Source: an uncultured Collinsella sp. (GTDB lineage: Bacteria; Actinomycetota; Coriobacteriia; Coriobacteriales; Coriobacteriaceae). From it: a stretch of 17,163 bases of DNA. How positions within the stretch are numbered: the stretch's first letter is position 1; every line of letters starts with the position of its first letter. The position numbers and the translations under genes were made by a program. The notes beneath the pieces are model-generated. The model was not told the DNA's origin and searched no databases. It saw only the letters and a program-made list of their open reading frames with translations. Where the stretch lies: NCBI GenBank assembly GCA_937969105.1, contig CALBUZ010000057.1, positions 1 to 17,163 on the forward strand, read 5' to 3'. This document shows positions 1 through 6,942 of the stretch, piece by piece.

Positions 1-163
1 ACTCCGGCATGGTGGTGGCTTCGCCGTAGCCGACGATGCCGTCGTCGGTCTTGACTTCCAGAATGACCCAGCCCTGCCCGACGTCGGCGGTGCTGCTCGC
101 CCAGGTGTGGCGGCGGCGCGTGGGGATGCTCACCTTATAAATTTTATACGATTCGATTTTCAT
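1..163 (-). CDS. Enolase-superfamily enzyme, mandelate racemase/muconate lactonizing type (5' end only)
   Basis: Only the first 54 codons lie in the window; the gene continues past the left edge. The translation begins MKIESYKIYKVSIP and carries VILEVKTDDGIVGYGEAT at about residues 33-50. This is the standard N-terminal capping-domain signature of MR/MLE-type enolase-superfamily enzymes, a group that includes muconate cycloisomerases, sugar-acid dehydratases and dipeptide epimerases. The catalytic barrel with its metal-binding Asp/Glu and Lys/His residues is out of view, so the substrate cannot be assigned. The ATG at 163 is supported by an AAAGGAA ribosome site at 173-179, nine bases upstream. 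The gene sits 23 bases after a decayed opine-dehydrogenase reading frame and was probably co-transcribed with it. Family assignment is fairly sure; exact function is unknown. Confidence 0.8.
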   Translation of the reverse strand, partial: MKIESYKIYKVSIPTRRRHTWASSTADVGQGWVILEVKTDDGIVGYGEATTMPE

Positions 164-186
164 AGCGTGTCGTTCCTTTCCGCGGT

Positions 187-441
187 TCAGCCGCGCGTGA
201 CGTAATCAAGGACCTGCTCGATCGTTTTGCCTTCCAGCCCCATCTTCTCAAGATTCACGCCCTCGGCGTGGTAATCCCGGCCCATCATGGACTCGGACAG
301 GGTGACGTGCGCATCCGTGATCGGCGTGGGGACGCCGGCCAGACGGCCCAGCTCCGCCTGGTCCTGATCCCGGGCCAGACAGAGGGACAGCGCTATGGCC
401 AGAGCCAGCAGCTCCCGGCTGTCGCCGGAGGACAGATTCAT
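187..441 (-). pseudogene. C-terminal remnant of an octopine/nopaline (opine) dehydrogenase family protein
   Basis: This is an 84-codon frame. Its last 56 residues (187-357) read AELGRLAGVPTPITDA, then GRDYHAEGVNLEKMGL, then a short helix ending DYVTRG. From knowledge of the family, this matches the C-terminus of NAD(P)-dependent octopine/nopaline dehydrogenases, where a GVPTP turn is followed by a D-Y-x-A-E-G-x-x-L-E-x-x-G-L motif. The first 28 residues do not resemble the family, and the Rossmann NAD domain and most of the helical domain are missing. The ATG at 441 has no convincing ribosome site, only GGTGGTGGTG upstream. The frame stays open upstream to a stop at 583-585, already inside the neighbouring gene, so a deletion or rearrangement near position 357 is the simplest reading. 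A small genuine protein cannot be excluded. A functional opine dehydrogenase next to an MR/MLE enzyme would make sense as an opine or amino-acid catabolic pair (inference). Confidence 0.55.
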
Positions 442-481
442 AATGCACCACCACCGAACCCATTCTATGCCGGGGGTCCGG

Positions 482-507
482 CGGTGGCGCTGTGTTTTGC
501 GCCACCG
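482..507. repeat. Perfect 9-bp hairpin downstream of the zinc-ribbon gene
   Basis: CGGTGGCGC at 482-490 pairs perfectly with GCGCCACCG at 499-507 across an 8-base loop. It begins about 35 bases after the stop codon of the zinc-ribbon gene, where a terminator would be expected. On the minus strand it is followed by CGGACCCCC rather than a T run, so it is not a canonical intrinsic terminator. It may still slow polymerase or protect a 3' end. Confidence 0.4.
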
Positions 508-541
508 GGGGACTTTGTAATTCGCTTCTTGCGGCTTTACT

Positions 542-2383
542 TTACTCGTTGGGTACGTACGTGGCCCTAGCCCGCTCGGGCGTTACATCCTGACCGCAGG
601 AATAGCTCGAGTCGAAGGCGTGCGCAACCAAGTCGTGCGTATCCCATGCCATGCAGTCAAACTCACCAGTATCGAGGACGATGATATAGCCCTTGCCGTC
701 ATAGTAGAAATGATCCTCGGTGTAGTTATCGTCATCGTCGATGTTGTCTTCGGACACGGAGTCCATATTCGGCTTTGCCGTCTTAATTGCCTGCTTGGCC
801 TCGCTCTTGAGGGTGTCATACGAGAGCCCATGCTGCGCAAGTGAGTCCTCGAGCGAAACCTGTTCACCCGTCTCGAGGTTGTAGTACGCCGACCTCGTCA
901 CCCGTTCCGATCGATACGGAGGTTGATAGCTGTCGGTAAACGTGCGCACACAGGCAATATCGCCATCGATCGAGACGATCTCGGCGGTATACATCATGGT
1001 CACGCGGCTGTCCTCGTCATCCATCGAAGCCTGCCTGCTCGCATCGAGCGTGTCCGCAACGAGCTGGACCATGTCCTTGTTGAACTTGGCGACGCCCACG
1101 CCTTGGCCCTTCACCTGGGGATAGGTCCACGTAGCCGTAATCTGGCATGTGTCATCGGGAGACGGATTCAGCGGGCCTTCGCCCACCGCAGCCGTAAAGT
1201 TGACATCCTGCGTGGCGGAAACGGCTTCGTAGCCCACCTGCGCGTCGTCGCCGGCATCCTTAGACTTCAGCTGCTCCAGCGTCGTGGCGACCGATGCGAT
1301 GGTTTCGTTTACCGAATCCTTATCGTAAACTAGCACGCCATAAACGCCAGAAAAAGGAGCGAAAGACACATACGCCTGATGGGGAGCCACACTAACATCC
1401 GGCGTATAGACCTTCTCAATCTTGCCATTCTTATACGCCCAGACTTCAAGATGCGCAGCGGCCGCGTTATCCACACGGTCCACCGGTTCATCGGAATACT
1501 CAATCAGTAGCTCATCTTGGCCGTCGCCATCAAAGTCAACAAGTTTGGCATAGGCAACACCCTGGGCTCCATACGTAGATTGAGAATCATCAATCTCGAC
1601 AGCCTCGCCCTCGCCGTACTTTTTCTGGTACTCGAGAATCTTATCGGTGAACAGCTCGTTTGCCGTCTTGACCGCCGCCTTGGCAGAGGCCTTGGCCTCC
1701 TTCTTGGACTGCGTGAGCTCAACGCTCTTAGGGGCGTCCGAACCTTCCTTGGCATAGTCCACCTTCATGGTGGTCGTGCTCTTCTTTTTGCCCTTGCCCG
1801 AGGTGATGGTCATCTGGTACTTCTGGTCGGGCAGCTCGCCAAAGTCCTCCATGGCAAAGCCGTCATCGCCATCCACTTTGATGGTGTAGCTTTTGCCCTT
1901 GCCGGACACCGGCGTCAGCTCGACGGTATAGTTCTTGAGCTTTTTGCCCTTGCTGTTCTTGGGCAGCACTTTGGTCTCGCATGCGCAGACAACGTAGCCC
2001 TTGCCACCCGAAGTCACCTCGGACGACGAGCCGATGCGCGGCACGATCACGATGGCGGCGACAATGGCGACAACGGCGACACCGCCGATAACGGCAGCGA
2101 CGGTACGGCCCTTGTGCTTGGGCTTCGTGGGCTGCGGCGTCGGAACAAACGGCTGAGCGGCCTCGGCAGGCTCGGTCATAGGTTCCTCATAACGAGACTG
2201 CGCCGCCATATGAGCCGAGGCACCCTGAGGAGCGTGCTGCCCCGCAGGAGCGGCCGCCGGCGCGTCCTCCACCGGAAACGCCACGGGGTCCGCTTGGTCC
2301 TCGGCGCCACCCACGCGGGCCCCACAGCTCGTGCAAAACGTGGAGCCGTCGGGTATTTGAGCTCCACACTTGGTGCAATACAT
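542..2383 (-). CDS. Zinc-ribbon, single-pass membrane protein with a large extracytoplasmic domain
   Basis: 613 residues. The N-terminus is a CxxC-x10-CxxC zinc ribbon (C3, C6, C17, C20). A Pro/Ala/Gln-rich cytoplasmic linker follows to about residue 93, then a hydrophobic helix at about 94-114. The remainder should lie outside the membrane (inference). It includes a Lys/Gly-rich beta segment (about 128-225), an EF-hand/dockerin-like acidic loop DFDGDGQDE at 283-291, and a C-terminal part (about 415-540) reminiscent of the DUF3298/RsiV-type domain, with ETGEQVSLEDSL at 505-516. The start at 2383 is chosen because MYCTKCG opens the zinc ribbon and GGGAG lies six bases upstream; a longer frame to 2491 has no such support. 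The gene stands alone behind the fhs terminator. The architecture suggests envelope sensing or polymer binding, but no specific function can be named. Confidence 0.85.
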   Translation of the reverse strand: MYCTKCGAQIPDGSTFCTSCGARVGGAEDQADPVAFPVEDAPAAAPAGQHAPQGASAHMAAQSRYEEPMTEPAEAAQPFVPTPQPTKPKHKGRTVAAVIGGVAVVAIVAAIVIVPRIGSSSEVTSGGKGYVVCACETKVLPKNSKGKKLKNYTVELTPVSGKGKSYTIKVDGDDGFAMEDFGELPDQKYQMTITSGKGKKKSTTTMKVDYAKEGSDAPKSVELTQSKKEAKASAKAAVKTANELFTDKILEYQKKYGEGEAVEIDDSQSTYGAQGVAYAKLVDFDGDGQDELLIEYSDEPVDRVDNAAAAHLEVWAYKNGKIEKVYTPDVSVAPHQAYVSFAPFSGVYGVLVYDKDSVNETIASVATTLEQLKSKDAGDDAQVGYEAVSATQDVNFTAAVGEGPLNPSPDDTCQITATWTYPQVKGQGVGVAKFNKDMVQLVADTLDASRQASMDDEDSRVTMMYTAEIVSIDGDIACVRTFTDSYQPPYRSERVTRSAYYNLETGEQVSLEDSLAQHGLSYDTLKSEAKQAIKTAKPNMDSVSEDNIDDDDNYTEDHFYYDGKGYIIVLDTGEFDCMAWDTHDLVAHAFDSSYSCGQDVTPERARATYVPNE

Positions 2384-2490
2384 CGCATCTCCCGTCTCTC
2401 GTCGCAGCCGCAATGCGCCCGCGCAATTCTTCCAACTACACCGTACGAGAGAAATCCTCATTCTTGTTGCGCAACATTGCCGCCACGTCA

Positions 2491-2642
2491 AAAACTATGC
2501 CGGCTTACTACGATAAATCGCCCGAACCTGAGCACGCTACTTTACAAGAAAACAAAACCGCAGGTAGACGAATCGGTCATTATCAGAAAATCCAGATATG
2601 GTCGAGGTATACCGATTCATCGTAGTAAACCGGCATAGTTTT
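2491..2642. repeat. Palindromic intergenic element with 24-bp inverted arms
   Basis: The left arm (2491-2514, starting AAAACTATGCCGG) is the inverted copy of the right arm (2619-2642, ending CCGGCATAGTTTT), with 23 of 24 positions complementary. The one mismatch, 2504 against 2629, becomes a G-U wobble in RNA read from the minus strand, so that transcript could form an unbroken 24-bp stem. Next to the right arm is a second perfect inverted pair, GAATCGGT (2570-2577) and ACCGATTC (2611-2618). The interior has no reading frame of note. No target-site duplication is obvious. It could be a small non-autonomous transposon (MITE-like), a dispersed palindrome family, or an operator. Copy number elsewhere in the genome would decide. 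Confidence 0.75.
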
Positions 2643-2721
2643 GGACGAACGACCCCATACGGATAGCCTCATTGACCCAACAGCCGCAAAATGATCCGTT
2701 TTCCCCCGTCGCATGCGAATC

Positions 2722-2757
2722 AAAAAGCCCCGCCGGGCCTTGGTGGCGCGACGGGGC
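2722..2757 (-). terminator. Intrinsic terminator of fhs
   Basis: Read on the minus strand, a GC-rich stem GCCCCGTCG (2749-2757) pairs with CGGCGGGGC (2727-2735), with one G-T wobble. TTTTT (2722-2726) follows immediately. It starts 26 bases after the fhs stop codon. This is a textbook rho-independent terminator, and it separates fhs from the next gene. Confidence 0.85.
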
Positions 2758-2782
2758 GGACAAACGGCTATGGGAGGCGGGC

Positions 2783-4450
2783 TTAGAACAGGCCGGTGAT
2801 ATTGCCGTCGTTGTCGACGTCGATGTTCTCGGCCGCGGGAACCTTGGGCAGGCCCGGCATGGTCAGGACGCTGCCGGTCAGCGCGACCACAAAGTGGGCA
2901 CCGGCGGAAACCTTGAGCTCGCGCACGGTGATGCGGAAGCCCTCGGGAGCGCCCAGCGCCTTGGCGTTGTCGCTAAAGCTGTACTGCGTCTTGGCCACGC
3001 ACACCGGCAGGTTGCCAAAGCCGTTCTCGCGCAGCTCGGCGAGCTGGCGCTTGGCAGCCGGCGTAAAGTCGACGCCGTCGGCGCGGTAGACCTTGGTGGC
3101 AACGGCCTCCAGGGCGTCAGCCACATCGGCACCGTCCTCGTAGGCAAACTTGAGCTCGCTCGGCTGCTCAATCAGACGCATGACCTCATCGGCCAGGTCG
3201 AGCGCGCCCTCGCCGCCCTTAGCCCAAACCTCGGACAGCTTAACGTTGACACCGAGCTTCTGGCACTCGGACTCGATGAGCTCGAGTTCGGCCTCGGTGT
3301 CCGTCGGGAAGCGGTTGATGGCGACCACACAGGGCAGACCGTAGACATTCTGAATGTTGTCGACATGGCGCAGCAGGTTGGGCATGCCGGCCTTAAGGGC
3401 CTCGAGGTTCTCCTCGTTGAGGTCGGCCTTGGCAACACCGCCGTTGTACTTAAGCGCACGGGCAGTGGCGACGACCACGACAGCGCTGGGGCGAACGCCC
3501 GTCATGCGGCACTTGATGTCCAGGAACTTCTCGGCACCCAGGTCGGCGCCGAAACCGGCCTCGGTAATGGCGACATCGCCAAAGCGCATAGCCATACGCG
3601 TGGCCATGATGGAGTTGCAACCGTGGGCGATATTGGCGAAGGGACCGCCGTGGACAAACGCAGGCGTGCCCTCGAGTGTCTGAACCAGGTTGGGTTTGAG
3701 CGCGTCCTTGAGCAGGGCCGCCATGGCACCCTGAGCCTTAAGGTCACGGGCGCGGACGGGCTCACCGGCAAAGCTGTAGCCGACAACAATCTCGCCCAGG
3801 CGCTCCTTGAGGTCATTGATGCTCGTGGACAGGCACAGGATTGCCATGACCTCAGAGGCAACAGTGATGTCGAAGCCATCCTCGCGCGGCACCCCCTGGG
3901 CCTTGCCGCCAATGCCGTCGATAACATGGCGCAGCTGACGGTCGTTCATGTCGACAACGCGCTTCCAGGTGATGCGCTTAACGTCGATGCCGAGCTGGTT
4001 GCCCTGCTGAATATGGTTGTCGAGCATGGCTGCCAGCAGGTTGTTGGCGGCACCGATGGCATGGAAGTCGCCGGTAAAGTGCAGGTTGATGTCCTCCATG
4101 GGGATGACCTGGGCCCAACCGCCACCGGCGGCACCGCCCTTCACGCCAAACACGGGACCGAGCGAAGGCTCGCGCAGTGCCACGGCGCTCTTGACGCCGC
4201 GACGGCGCAGACCGTCGGCCAGGCCGATGGTCGTGGTGGTCTTGCCCTCGCCCGCGGGCGTGGGATTGATAGCGGTCACGAGGACAAGCTTGGCCTGGTG
4301 ATCAGTTGGCTCGTTGAGCAGGGAATAGTCGACCTTTGCCTTGTCAAAGCCGTACGGAATCAGATGCTTAACGTCGACGCCGGCGTTCTTGGCCACCTCG
4401 GTAATAGGCAGCGGCGTAACAGAACGTGCGATTTCGATGTCAGTAGGCAT
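2783..4450 (-). CDS. fhs: Formate-tetrahydrofolate ligase (10-formyl-THF synthetase)
   Basis: 555 residues, the usual length for this enzyme. It joins formate to tetrahydrofolate using ATP, giving 10-formyl-THF for purine and formyl-Met-tRNA synthesis or the methyl branch of acetogenic one-carbon metabolism; it acts in the cytosol. The nucleotide-binding loop [12 protein letters not shown] is at residues 63-74. Family-typical blocks follow: [36 protein letters not shown] and the C-terminal [21 protein letters not shown]. The start at 4450 (MPTDIEIA) has AAAGGA eight bases upstream and matches the family N-terminus; the frame extends further upstream without support. The gene has its own promoter candidate and a strong terminator, so it appears monocistronic. 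I did not see folD or other folate genes beside it. No folate riboswitch is evident in the 146-base leader region. Confidence 0.97.
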   Translation of the reverse strand: MPTDIEIARSVTPLPITEVAKNAGVDVKHLIPYGFDKAKVDYSLLNEPTDHQAKLVLVTAINPTPAGEGKTTTTIGLADGLRRRGVKSAVALREPSLGPVFGVKGGAAGGGWAQVIPMEDINLHFTGDFHAIGAANNLLAAMLDNHIQQGNQLGIDVKRITWKRVVDMNDRQLRHVIDGIGGKAQGVPREDGFDITVASEVMAILCLSTSINDLKERLGEIVVGYSFAGEPVRARDLKAQGAMAALLKDALKPNLVQTLEGTPAFVHGGPFANIAHGCNSIMATRMAMRFGDVAITEAGFGADLGAEKFLDIKCRMTGVRPSAVVVVATARALKYNGGVAKADLNEENLEALKAGMPNLLRHVDNIQNVYGLPCVVAINRFPTDTEAELELIESECQKLGVNVKLSEVWAKGGEGALDLADEVMRLIEQPSELKFAYEDGADVADALEAVATKVYRADGVDFTPAAKRQLAELRENGFGNLPVCVAKTQYSFSDNAKALGAPEGFRITVRELKVSAGAHFVVALTGSVLTMPGLPKVPAAENIDVDNDGNITGLF

Positions 4451-4490
4451 GGGCGGTCCTTTCGTTACCGGATGAGAAAAAGACCAATCC

Positions 4491-4518
4491 AGCATAGCAC
4501 GCGCGCGCAATAGTAAAA
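4491..4518 (-). promoter_or_regulatory. Candidate sigma-70-type promoter of fhs
   Basis: On the minus strand, TATGCT (4491-4496) is preceded by TGC, giving an extended -10. TTTTAC (4513-4518) lies 16 bases upstream as a -35. The start codon at 4450 would follow after roughly 35 transcribed bases. The match is good at the -10 and only fair at the -35. Confidence 0.45.
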
Positions 4519-4596
4519 CGCCCGTAACCGACGAACGGCGATATGTTTACCCGATGCCCAGCGATAGCCTACAGATGCGCTAAAACAAGCCCATTC

Positions 4597-5664
4597 CTAC
4601 AGGGTCGGTTCAATACCCAAATGCTCAAAGGTGCGAAGCGTTGCCTGGCGGCCCTGAGGCGTGCGAATCATCAACCCGCACTGCAGCAGATAAGGCTCAT
4701 AGACATCCTCGAGCGTTCCCGGGTCCTCGCCCACCGCGCTGGCAAGCGTCGTCAGACCCACGGCGCGGCCGGAGAACGTCTTGGCAAGCGTCTCCAAGAT
4801 GCGAATATCCATCCAGTCCAGGCCGAGCTCGTCGATCTCGAAGAACTCGAGCGCCTGACGGCAGATATCGAGCTCGATGGGGCCGTTGCCACGCACCTGC
4901 GCATAGTCGCGCACGCGCTTGAGCAGACGGTTGGCCAAGCGCGGCGTACCACGCGAGCGCGAGCCGATCTCGACTGCGCTGGGATGGTCGATCGTCACAC
5001 CCAGAATGGTCGCCGAGCGTGTCACAATCTGGGCGAGTTCCTCAACGGTGTAGTAATCCAGACGATACGAAATGCCAAAGCGGTCGCGCAACGGGCCGGT
5101 CAACATGCCCGAGCGAGTCGTTGCTGCCACCAGCGTGAACTTGGGGATATCCAGGCGAATCGAGCGCGCAGCCGGACCCTTGCCGATCACGATATCGAGC
5201 GCAAAGTCCTCCATCGCGGGATACAGGACCTCCTCGACCGAGCGGTTGAGGCGGTGGATCTCGTCGATAAACAGCACGTCGCCCGGTTGCAGGTTGGTAA
5301 GGATGGCAGCCAGGTCGCCGGTGCGCGCGATAGCCGGACCACTTGTGGTTTTAATCTGAGCGCCCAGCTCGTTGGCGATAACCGTGGCCAGCGTGGTCTT
5401 GCCCAGACCCGGAGGGCCCGAGAAGATCACGTGGTCGAGCGTCTCGCCGCGGCTTTGAGCCGCCTCGATGAGCACGCGCAGGCTCTGTTTGATGTGTTCC
5501 TGGCCGCAGTAGTCATCCAGGCGCTGGGGGCGCAGGGTACGGTCGACATCGAGGTCCTCGGGCGTCAGCTCCGAACCCACCATACGTTCGCCATGCGCCA
5601 TGGATGCCGCCGGCGAGTTGCCGGCCGTCGCCCACAGGTCCTGAGAGTCATCGGCTTCCCACAT
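4597..5664 (-). CDS. ruvB: Holliday-junction branch-migration helicase subunit RuvB
   Basis: 355 residues. This AAA+ ATPase forms hexameric rings on either side of RuvA at a Holliday junction and pumps DNA through it. Walker A GPPGLGKT is at about residues 83-90 and Walker B VLFIDEIH at about 130-137. These are followed by the arginine-finger/sensor region ([15 protein letters not shown]) and a winged-helix C-terminal domain ending in the typical [13 protein letters not shown] block. The N-terminus carries about 25 extra residues before the conserved [12 protein letters not shown] start. The ATG at 5664 shares one base with the ruvA TGA (TGATG), so translational coupling is likely. A GTG one codon earlier at 5667 is an alternative start. 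This is the last gene of ruvCAB, and I see no clear terminator before the fhs promoter. Confidence 0.97.
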   Translation of the reverse strand: MWEADDSQDLWATAGNSPAASMAHGERMVGSELTPEDLDVDRTLRPQRLDDYCGQEHIKQSLRVLIEAAQSRGETLDHVIFSGPPGLGKTTLATVIANELGAQIKTTSGPAIARTGDLAAILTNLQPGDVLFIDEIHRLNRSVEEVLYPAMEDFALDIVIGKGPAARSIRLDIPKFTLVAATTRSGMLTGPLRDRFGISYRLDYYTVEELAQIVTRSATILGVTIDHPSAVEIGSRSRGTPRLANRLLKRVRDYAQVRGNGPIELDICRQALEFFEIDELGLDWMDIRILETLAKTFSGRAVGLTTLASAVGEDPGTLEDVYEPYLLQCGLMIRTPQGRQATLRTFEHLGIEPTL

Positions 5665-6284
5665 CACGCATCCATTCCAAGTCGCTTAAGCGCCGCGCCG
5701 AGCAGATCCTCGACACGCATATTCTGCCCATCATACCCGCTCAGGGCAACATCGGTCTCCTGCGGGCTAAAGCCCATGGAAAGGAGCGCCGCACGAGCGT
5801 CATCGATCGCCGAAGGGGCAGCAGCGGGCACGGGCATCGCAACCTGGCCGGGAATCACGTCGACCGGCACAAAGCCCTTGTCCTTGGCAAAGGTGCTCTT
5901 GAGCTCCAAGATGAGGCGCTGGGCGGTCTTTTTGCCCACACCGGGAACCTTGGCCATGCCCTTGTCATCCTCGGCCATCACCAGGGAATACAGCTGACCC
6001 ACGGTATAGGTGGAGAGCACGGCGAGCGCCAGGCGCGGACCGACACCCGACACGGACACGAGCCGATCGAACATCGTGCGCTCGTCCTTGGAGGCAAAGC
6101 CAAAGAGCGTCATGGCGTCCTCGCGCACCTGCATACGGGTATAAAGGCGCACCTCGCCGCCGGGCGCAGGCAGCGTGGCGGCAGTGCTGCCCGAGATGCC
6201 GAGCTCAAAGCCCACGCCCGATACATCGACAACGGCCGAGCTCATCGTGGCCTCGACAAGCGTTCCATGGAGCTGGGAAATCAT
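5664..6284 (-). CDS. ruvA: Holliday-junction binding subunit RuvA
   Basis: 206 residues, normal for RuvA. It binds four-way junctions as a tetramer and loads RuvB. Visible parts are an N-terminal OB fold ([11 protein letters not shown] to about residue 65) and two helix-hairpin-helix motifs, [14 protein letters not shown] (78-91) and [16 protein letters not shown] (113-128). A flexible Pro/Ala linker (about 144-158) leads to the C-terminal RuvB-contacting domain (about 159-206, ending ALKRLGMDA). The ATG at 6284 overlaps the ruvC TGA by one base, the same TGATG arrangement found at the ruvA/ruvB junction. Much longer upstream extension of this frame is just the shadow of ruvC. The function is secure from sequence family and operon context. 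Confidence 0.97.
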   Translation of the reverse strand: MISQLHGTLVEATMSSAVVDVSGVGFELGISGSTAATLPAPGGEVRLYTRMQVREDAMTLFGFASKDERTMFDRLVSVSGVGPRLALAVLSTYTVGQLYSLVMAEDDKGMAKVPGVGKKTAQRLILELKSTFAKDKGFVPVDVIPGQVAMPVPAAAPSAIDDARAALLSMGFSPQETDVALSGYDGQNMRVEDLLGAALKRLGMDA

Positions 6285-6805
6285 CAGTATCCGGTTCCTC
6301 TCTGTTGATAGAACTCGCCACCGGTAAGCGCTCGGGTGCGGCTGAGGTTTACGTGGCAGATGGCGCAAGCCAGGGCATCGGCGGCGTGGTCGGGATGCGG
6401 GTCGTGATCGAGCTGTGTGAGCGTGCGTACCATGTAGGCGACCTGCCGCTTGTCCGCGGCGCCGGTGCCCACCACAGCCTGTTTGATCTGCATGGGCGTG
6501 TATTCGCCAATCTCGAGCGCGCATTCCGAAAGAGCCACGAGTGCAGCACCGCGGGCATGCGCCGTAGGGATGGCCGAGCGAACGTTGGCGCCAAAGTAAA
6601 TGCTCTCGATAGCAGCGGTATCGGGTCGATAACGCTCCACGACACCCTTGAGGTCGCGGGCGATATGCGACAAGCGCACCGCGAGCGGACTGCCCGCGCT
6701 GGTCTCGATACAACCGTAAGCGCGGCAGCGAACCTCGCCGCGCCGCTCCTCGATAATCCCCCACCCCGTATGGGCCAAACCAGGGTCGATACCCAAAATG
6801 ACCAA
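6284..6805 (-). CDS. ruvC: Holliday-junction resolvase RuvC
   Basis: 173 residues starting MVILGIDPGLAHTG. RuvC is the endonuclease that cuts Holliday junctions symmetrically after RuvAB migration. Acidic catalytic positions visible are D7 (GIDPG), E67 (IESIYFG) and D143 in DHAADALACAICH. H140 takes the place of the fourth acidic residue of the E. coli enzyme, as in Thermus RuvC where a histidine does this job. The start is a TTG at 6803-6805, chosen because GGGGAGG (complement of 6811-6817) sits five bases upstream and the product then matches family length exactly. An upstream TTG at 6826 would place the ribosome site inside the gene. It is first in the ruvCAB operon, behind an SOS-type operator. 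Confidence 0.95.
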   Translation of the reverse strand: MVILGIDPGLAHTGWGIIEERRGEVRCRAYGCIETSAGSPLAVRLSHIARDLKGVVERYRPDTAAIESIYFGANVRSAIPTAHARGAALVALSECALEIGEYTPMQIKQAVVGTGAADKRQVAYMVRTLTQLDHDPHPDHAADALACAICHVNLSRTRALTGGEFYQQRGTGY

Positions 6806-6810
6806 GCCAA

Positions 6811-6817
6811 CCTCCCC
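6811..6817 (-). promoter_or_regulatory. Ribosome binding site that fixes the ruvC TTG start
   Basis: Minus-strand GGGGAGG lies five bases before the TTG at 6805. No ATG or GTG is placed suitably for it, so the non-AUG start is the best reading. Confidence 0.7.
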
Positions 6818-6860
6818 TCGCCACAAGCACGGCGCAAGGCAAGGCCCCGCGCATCATTCA

Positions 6861-6874
6861 CGAACGTCTGTTCT
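6861..6874. promoter_or_regulatory. LexA (SOS) operator of ruvCAB
   Basis: The plus strand reads CGAACGTCTGTTCT, a GAAC-N4-GTTC-class palindrome (minus strand AGAACAGACGTTCG). This fits the Gram-positive/actinobacterial LexA consensus CGAACATATGTTCG. It lies directly downstream of the -10 candidate and about 55 bases before the ruvC start, a position where bound LexA would block RNA polymerase. ruv genes are known SOS targets in many bacteria. The site and its placement are seen; regulation by LexA is inferred. Confidence 0.8.
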
Positions 6875-6880
6875 AGAATA
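6875..6880 (-). promoter_or_regulatory. Candidate -10 element of the ruvCAB promoter
   Basis: Minus-strand TATTCT directly abuts the LexA box. I found no good -35 at 16-18 bases upstream, so the assignment rests on the -10 and the operator position. Confidence 0.45.
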
Positions 6881-6914
6881 ACACAACAGGGCCAAGGTGC
6901 TTAGTTGAAGTATC

Positions 6915-6939
6915 GGGGTTGGGAGCGAATCCCATCCCC
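6915..6939 (-). terminator. Hairpin after the NAD+ synthetase-like gene (weak terminator candidate)
   Basis: GGGGTTGGGA (6915-6924) pairs with TCCCATCCCC (6930-6939), with one T-T mismatch, around a 5-base GCGAA loop. It begins three bases after the stop codon at 6943. The following minus-strand sequence, GATACTTC, is not a T run, so termination may be partial, with read-through into ruvCAB possible. Confidence 0.4.
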
Positions 6940-6942
6940 AGT

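Larger units (their letters stand above)
2384..2782. other. 399-base intergenic region between fhs and the zinc-ribbon gene
   Basis: No coding sequence is supported here. The side next to fhs holds its intrinsic terminator (2722-2757). The centre (2491-2642) is a palindromic element listed separately. The part next to the zinc-ribbon gene (2384-2490) should hold its promoter and leader, including a GTTGCGCAAC palindrome at 2466-2475, but I see no convincing -35/-10 pair. The stretch 2643-2721 shows only a weak 6-bp inverted repeat, ACGGAT/ATCCGT. Confidence 0.7.

Noticed and set aside
2384..2491. N-terminal extension of the zinc-ribbon protein by 36 residues
   Set aside because: The extension has no ribosome site or family resemblance, whereas the internal ATG has GGGAG at the right spacing and opens the zinc ribbon directly.
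2672..4513. Plus-strand open frame of about 600 codons opposite fhs
   Set aside because: Composition is an antisense shadow, and fhs on the other strand has a clear P-loop, ribosome site and terminator.
4451..4596. Tetrahydrofolate riboswitch upstream of fhs
   Set aside because: fhs can carry such leaders in Firmicutes, but I could not find the conserved junction sequences or stems in these 146 bases.
4597..4625. Terminator directly after ruvB
   Set aside because: Only short imperfect stems and no T run follow the stop codon.
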